From Streptomyces sp. APSN-46.1 (lineage in GTDB: Bacteria > Actinomycetota > Actinomycetes > Streptomycetales > Streptomycetaceae): a stretch of DNA of 64,000 bases. Below are positions 60,369 through 64,000 of this stretch, one piece after another. Under the pieces are notes generated by a model. The model saw only the letters and a program-made list of their open reading frames with translations, made no database searches and was not told the origin of the DNA. The stretch spans positions 293,401 to 357,400 of the forward strand of contig NZ_JALGRF010000005.1 in assembly GCF_022815725.1 (NCBI RefSeq), read 5' to 3'. The stretch's first letter is position 1, and the number at the start of each line of letters is the position of its first letter. The translations under genes and the position numbers were made by a program.

Positions 60369-61594
60369 CAGACGGCCACCCTCTCCTGGGAAAGATGCGG
60401 CTGCGGTCGCTCCTGGGTCGGCTGCGTTTGCGGTTGCCGGTCGAACAGGCCGGCCTTCTCCGCCGCGTGCGCGCGCAGCCGGTGGACGGGCCCGAACAGC
60501 AGCTCGTCGGCCGCCGCCCGCTTGAAGTAGAGGTGCGCGTCGTGCTCCCAGGTGAAGCCGATGCCGCCGTGCAGCTGGATCGCCTCGCCGGCGGTCATCC
60601 GGAGCGCCTCCAGGGCCTGGGCGAGGGCGAGGCCGCCCTGGTGCGGGTCCCAGGCGGCGTAACAGGCCGCCGAGCGGGCCGCCTGCACCTGTACGTAGAG
60701 GTCGGCGAGCCGGTGCTTGACGGCCTGGAAGGACCCGACGGCCCGGCCGAACTGCTCGCGCCGGCATACGTACTCCACCGTCCGGGCGAGCGCCTGACCG
60801 GCCGCGCCGACCGCCTCGGAGGCGAGCACGGCGGCGGCGGTGCGCCCGGTGGCGGCGAGCGCCTCCGGTACGTCGCCCTCGCTGTCCCCCAGCAACTCGG
60901 CGGGCACGTCGCGCAGTTGGACCCGCCCCTGCGGCCGGGTCTCGTCGAGGGTGGACTGCCGGGTCCGTACCAGGCCGGGCGCGTCCTCCCGTACGAGGAA
61001 CAGCAGGATCCGGCTGCGGGCGAAGCCCCCGGTGTGCGCGGCGACGAGCAGCAGGCCCGCGCTGTGCCCGTCGAGCACCTGCGCGGCCTCCCCGTAGAGC
61101 CGCCAGCCGCCCTCCTGCGCCCGGGCCTGGACCCCGCCGGCGCGGCCGCCCCCGGCCCATTCGCCCGGGGTGTTGCCGCCGGTCAGCGCGAGGGCGGTGG
61201 CCAGCGCCGGGCCGGGGACGGCGAGCGCGGCGGTGAGCCCGCCGGCGGCGAGCGGCGGCAGGAGGGCGGACCGCTGGGCGGCGGTCCCGAGCGCGGTGAT
61301 CAGCGGGATGGCGAGCGCGGCGGTGGCCAGCAGCGGCGAGGGCAGCAGCGCCCGCCCGGTCTCCTCGCAGGCCAGGGCCAGGTCGGCGGGGGCGCAGCCG
61401 ACGCCGCCGTACTCCTCGGCGACAGCGAGCCCCGGCAGGCCGAGCCGGCCGGAGAGCTGCTGCCACAGCTCCCGGTCGTACCCCTCGGCCGTCCGGACGG
61501 CGGCCTTGACCTCGTCCGGTCCGCAGCGTTTGCCCAGGATCTCGCGCAGGGTGCGGCGCATCTCGTCCTGCTCCGCGGTGAAGGCGGCATCCAT
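60368..61594 (-). CDS. Acyl-CoA dehydrogenase (FadE-like)
   Basis: A 408-residue dehydrogenase: LREILGKRCGPDEVKAAVRT, GLPGLAVAEEYGGVG (FAD/acyl site), LASEAVGAAGQALARTVEYV, RREQFGRAVGSFQAVKHRLA and GEAIQLHGGIGFTWEHDAHL, the last with the C-terminal motif of the family. A catalytic Glu is not obvious in the usual position, so it may be one subunit of a heteromeric enzyme, as in sterol catabolism. It is first in an operon with the deazaflavin protein; operator copy 8 is 20 bp upstream. A 112-bp space separates operators 8 and 9. Confidence 0.9.
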   Translation of the reverse strand: MDAAFTAEQDEMRRTLREILGKRCGPDEVKAAVRTAEGYDRELWQQLSGRLGLPGLAVAEEYGGVGCAPADLALACEETGRALLPSPLLATAALAIPLITALGTAAQRSALLPPLAAGGLTAALAVPGPALATALALTGGNTPGEWAGGGRAGGVQARAQEGGWRLYGEAAQVLDGHSAGLLLVAAHTGGFARSRILLFLVREDAPGLVRTRQSTLDETRPQGRVQLRDVPAELLGDSEGDVPEALAATGRTAAAVLASEAVGAAGQALARTVEYVCRREQFGRAVGSFQAVKHRLADLYVQVQAARSAACYAAWDPHQGGLALAQALEALRMTAGEAIQLHGGIGFTWEHDAHLYFKRAAADELLFGPVHRLRAHAAEKAGLFDRQPQTQPTQERPQPHLSQERVAV

Positions 61595-61614
61595 CGTCGG
61601 GCTCCTCCCCGTAT

Positions 61615-61629
61615 CTGACGGGCCGTCAT
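61615..61629. promoter_or_regulatory. Regulon operator copy 8 (one mismatch)
   Basis: CTGACGGGCCGTCAT, one mismatch, 20 bp upstream of the acyl-CoA dehydrogenase start. Confidence 0.75.
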
Positions 61630-61726
61630 GTTAGAGCGGGCGAGGTCAGATGCACAGGGGGTGCGCGCAGGGATGTGCGCGGGGATACGCACGAGGCGCC
61701 GCACACCGGGATGCACGCTCTAGCAT

Positions 61727-61741
61727 CTGACGCTACGTCAG
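61727..61741. promoter_or_regulatory. Regulon operator copy 9 (exact)
   Basis: CTGACGCTACGTCAG, exact, 15 bp upstream of the second thiolase start; the divergent gene's own operator (copy 8) lies 112 bp away. Confidence 0.8.
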
Positions 61742-61756
61742 TTGTACCGTCGCCCC

Positions 61757-62956
61757 ATGCCTGGACTCCACGGCCCCACCACCCACACCCCCACACCGCG
61801 CCGCGCAGTGGCGGTCGTCGGCGTCGCCCTCTCGGACTGCGGCCGGGTGGACGGCCCCACCCCGTACGCCCTGCACGCACAGGCCGCCCGCCGCGCCCTG
61901 GCCGACTCCGGCCTGGACCGCTCCGTCATCGACGGCTTCGCCTCGGCCGGGCTCGGCACACTCGCACCCGTCGAGGTGGCCGAGTACCTGGGCCTGCGCC
62001 CCACGTGGGTGGACTCCACCTCGGTCGGCGGCTCGACCTGGGAGGTCATGGCCGCCCACGCCGCCGACGCGATCGCGGCCGGCCACGCGAACGCCGTGCT
62101 CCTCGTCTACGGCTCCACCGCCCGCGCCGACATCAAGGCGCGACGCCGCACCTCGAACCTCTCCTTCGGCGCGCGCGGACCCCTCCAGTTCGAAGTGCCC
62201 TACGGCCACACGCTGATCTCCAAGTACGCGATGGCCGCCCGCCGCCACATGCACGAGTACGGGACGACCCTGGAGCAGCTCGCCTCTGTGGCCGTCCAGG
62301 CCCGGGCGAACGCCGCCACCAACCCGGACGCGATGTTCCGCGACCCCATCACGGTGGACGACGTCCTGTCGGGCGAGATGATCGCGGACCCCTTCACGAA
62401 GCTCCACTGCTGCATCCGCTCGGACGGCGGCTGCGCGGTACTGCTGGCGGCGGAGGACTACGTACCGGACACCGCCAAGACCCCGGTGTGGATCCTGGGC
62501 TCGGGCACCTCGGTCTCCCACACCACCATGTCGGAGTGGGAGGACTTCACGGTGTCCCCGGCGGCCGTCTCGGGGCGGCTGGCCTTCGCCCGCGCCGGGC
62601 TCACCCCGGCGGACGTGGACATCGCCGAGATCTACGACGCCTTCACCTACATGACCCTCGTCACCCTGGAGGACCTCGGCTTCTGCGCCAAGGGCGAGGG
62701 CGGCGCCTTCGTCGAGAAGGGCCGCCTCCTGCGCGGCGGCGAACTCCCGGTCAACACGGACGGCGGCGGCCTGTCGGCCTGCCACCCCGGCATGCGCGGC
62801 CTGTTCCTCCTGGTCGAGGCGGTCCGCCAACTCCGCGGCGAAGCGGGCCCGGGCCAGGTCACCAACCCCGACGGCGCCCTCCCAGAGGTCGCCCTCGCCT
62901 CCGGCACAGGCGGCTGGTTCTGCTCCTCAGGCACGCTGATCCTGGGGCGGGGGTGA
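61757..62956 (+). CDS. Thiolase-fold lipid-transfer protein (second copy)
   Basis: A 399-residue thiolase-superfamily protein: AVAVVGVALSDCGRVDGPTP, VDSTSVGGSTWEVMAAHAAD, MHEYGTTLEQLASVAVQARA, IAEIYDAFTYMTLVTLEDL and ELPVNTDGGGLSACHPGMRG. The position of the catalytic Cys of thiolases reads VGGSTWEV, suggesting a Ser replaces it, as in non-decarboxylating or aldolase-type Ltp proteins; a possible nucleophile elsewhere is not excluded. No ribosome site is visible before ATG 61757, so translation may be leaderless. No OB-fold partner gene follows. Confidence 0.9.
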   Translation: MPGLHGPTTHTPTPRRAVAVVGVALSDCGRVDGPTPYALHAQAARRALADSGLDRSVIDGFASAGLGTLAPVEVAEYLGLRPTWVDSTSVGGSTWEVMAAHAADAIAAGHANAVLLVYGSTARADIKARRRTSNLSFGARGPLQFEVPYGHTLISKYAMAARRHMHEYGTTLEQLASVAVQARANAATNPDAMFRDPITVDDVLSGEMIADPFTKLHCCIRSDGGCAVLLAAEDYVPDTAKTPVWILGSGTSVSHTTMSEWEDFTVSPAAVSGRLAFARAGLTPADVDIAEIYDAFTYMTLVTLEDLGFCAKGEGGAFVEKGRLLRGGELPVNTDGGGLSACHPGMRGLFLLVEAVRQLRGEAGPGQVTNPDGALPEVALASGTGGWFCSSGTLILGRG

Positions 62957-63524
62957 GGGGCGGGGCTTTGACGGGTGGGGCGGAGTTTCGGGTGCGGGGT
63001 GCTGGTGGGGCGGGATCGGACAGTGCTGGGGGCTTCCCGTCAGTCTCACTGTCCTTCCGGTTCGGTCCGGTCCCTCAAGGGCGCTCACTGCGTTCGCGTC
63101 GCTTCGCGATGGCCTTCGGCCACCCTTGACCGACCGGCCCGCCCCGGAAAGACAAAGACTGCCGGGAAACCCCCGAAGGAACGGTCAGGGGGAAGGGTTC
63201 CCACTGAGCGGGGGCCAACCTCCTGGGCGGGCGCCCGGCTGCCCGGTATCCCCGCCCTTCGGGCGAAAAGCCCCCGGAACCCGCCCCGAACAGCGACCAG
63301 AACACCTGAGGAATCGGTAAGGCGCGTCAGATCGCTACATGCTCCTGCTGGCATAGCGTCTGCGGCCCGCCCGGTGCTGGAAACGCGTCATGTCTACCCG
63401 TGGATGACCTACACGTTCTCTGAAGCGCCGCCATATTCGTCACACTGACATGAATTGACCTGAACCCAGCCACAATTCAGGCTAGCTCTGCGATGCTGGA
63501 GGTCGATCGAGAGGGGCCGCAGCG
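62957..63524. other. Long intergenic region with inverted repeats, no gene seen
   Basis: About 570 bp. A region at 63070-63130 contains an imperfect hairpin (CCCTCAAGGG ... CCCTTGACC) and small GCGTTCGCGTCGCTTCGCG-type repeats, and 63265-63285 has CCCTTCGGGCGAAAAGCCC. Codon-sized open frames in either strand have no starts. It could be an insertion site or a remnant of an old element, but no ends or genes are recognised. Confidence 0.55.
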
Positions 63525-64000
63525 ATGCAGTGGAAGATCCACGGGGAACGTCCGATCTACGAGAACAAGTGGGTGAACCTGTGGCTCACCGATGTCGAGA
63601 CGCCGGACGGGCACCGCTGGGAACACCACGTCGTCAAGCTCCGCCACCTGGCCGTGGCCGCCGTGATCAACGACCGCCAAGAGGTCCTGATGATGTGGCG
63701 ACACCGCTTCATCACGGACGCGTGGGCGTGGGAACTGCCCATGGGCCTGGTCGAGGCGGACGAGACCCCCGGCGAAGCTGCCGCTCGTGAAGTCCTCGAA
63801 GAGACCGGCTGGCGTCCCGGCCCGATGAAGCCGCTGATCTACGCCGAACCGGCGAACGGCATCACGGACTCCCAGCACCACCTCTTCCGCGCCGACGGCG
63901 CCACGTACGACGGGCCCCCGACCGAGAAGAACGAGTCGGATCGCGTCGAGTGGATCCCGCTGGCGAACATCCGGGGCATGATCGACCGCCGCGAGATCGT
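63525..64000 (+). CDS. Nudix hydrolase (partial, runs off the right edge)
   Basis: Only the first 158 codons are in the window. It starts MQWKIHGERPIYENKWVNLW with GAGAGGGG before ATG 63525. The Nudix box lies around residues 74-96: GLVEADETPGEAAAREVLEE is followed by TGW, so G, E, R-E and E-E are all present. The N-terminal strand WVNLWLTDVETPDG is typical of ADP-ribose pyrophosphatase-like Nudix enzymes; substrate unknown. Confidence 0.88.
   Translation, partial: MQWKIHGERPIYENKWVNLWLTDVETPDGHRWEHHVVKLRHLAVAAVINDRQEVLMMWRHRFITDAWAWELPMGLVEADETPGEAAAREVLEETGWRPGPMKPLIYAEPANGITDSQHHLFRADGATYDGPPTEKNESDRVEWIPLANIRGMIDRREI

Overview
The window is high-GC chromosomal DNA from a Streptomyces. 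The evidence is the codon bias, many GTG starts, GTGA/ATGA-type overlaps, leaderless-looking starts, paired XRE/DUF397 genes, and an afsR-afsS pair with afsK nearby. I cannot name the species. I saw no rRNA, tRNA, CRISPR array, insertion sequence or prophage. All identities are read by eye from protein motifs; nothing was searched against a database.

Layout. 1-3.3 kb: 5' part of a D-Ala-D-Ala carboxypeptidase gene (minus strand), a GPP34 protein and an XRE/DUF397 pair; from memory this resembles the S. coelicolor SCO4439-4442 order. 3.5-15.2 kb: an EthD-like protein, a secreted beta-propeller protein, an aminotransferase, an SDR, the F420 gene fbiC, an ADP-ribosylglycohydrolase, a thioesterase-like protein with an internal tandem repeat, an F420-type LLM oxidoreductase and a lipoprotein. 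15.2-27.6 kb: small regulatory and accessory genes (anti-sigma-type ATPase, second XRE/DUF397 pair, glycosyltransferase, membrane proteins, HxlR regulon, PIN toxin-antitoxin, APC permease). 27.6-34.4 kb: a catabolic block (aldehyde dehydrogenase, D-aminoacylase, two LLM enzymes, SDR) flanked and interrupted by long inverted repeats. 34.6-39.5 kb: a second toxin-antitoxin pair, secreted proteases, Nudix and a hydrolase. 39.6-49.8 kb: amidohydrolase, afsR, afsS, a methyltransferase, then acyl-CoA ligase / thiolase / OB-fold / enoyl-CoA hydratase. 49.8-58.9 kb: TetR/FMN-reductase divergon, phosphodiester glycosidase, cyclophilin, Rpn-like nuclease, afsK and a VOC protein. 59.1-63 kb: TetR regulator, deazaflavin oxidoreductase, acyl-CoA dehydrogenase and a second thiolase. 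The window ends inside a Nudix gene.

The main unexpected result is a 15-bp palindrome, CTGACGnnnCGTCAG. It occurs nine times (four exact, five with one mismatch), always within about 75 bp of the start of a gene of one functional type: EthD-like protein, SDR, LLM oxidoreductases, amidohydrolase, acyl-CoA ligase, acyl-CoA dehydrogenase and two thiolases. A weaker tenth copy overlaps the start of the TetR gene at 59149. I infer a dispersed, TetR-controlled, CoA-dependent catabolic regulon with F420/flavin enzymes. Its substrate is unknown; the enzyme mix resembles sterol or cyclic-terpenoid breakdown. Its genes are interleaved with the AfsK-AfsR-AfsS antibiotic-control genes, and one operator lies only 96 bp upstream of afsR.

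A second theme is short tandem repeats of 6, 7, 12 and 33 bp at or near the start codons of several of these genes.
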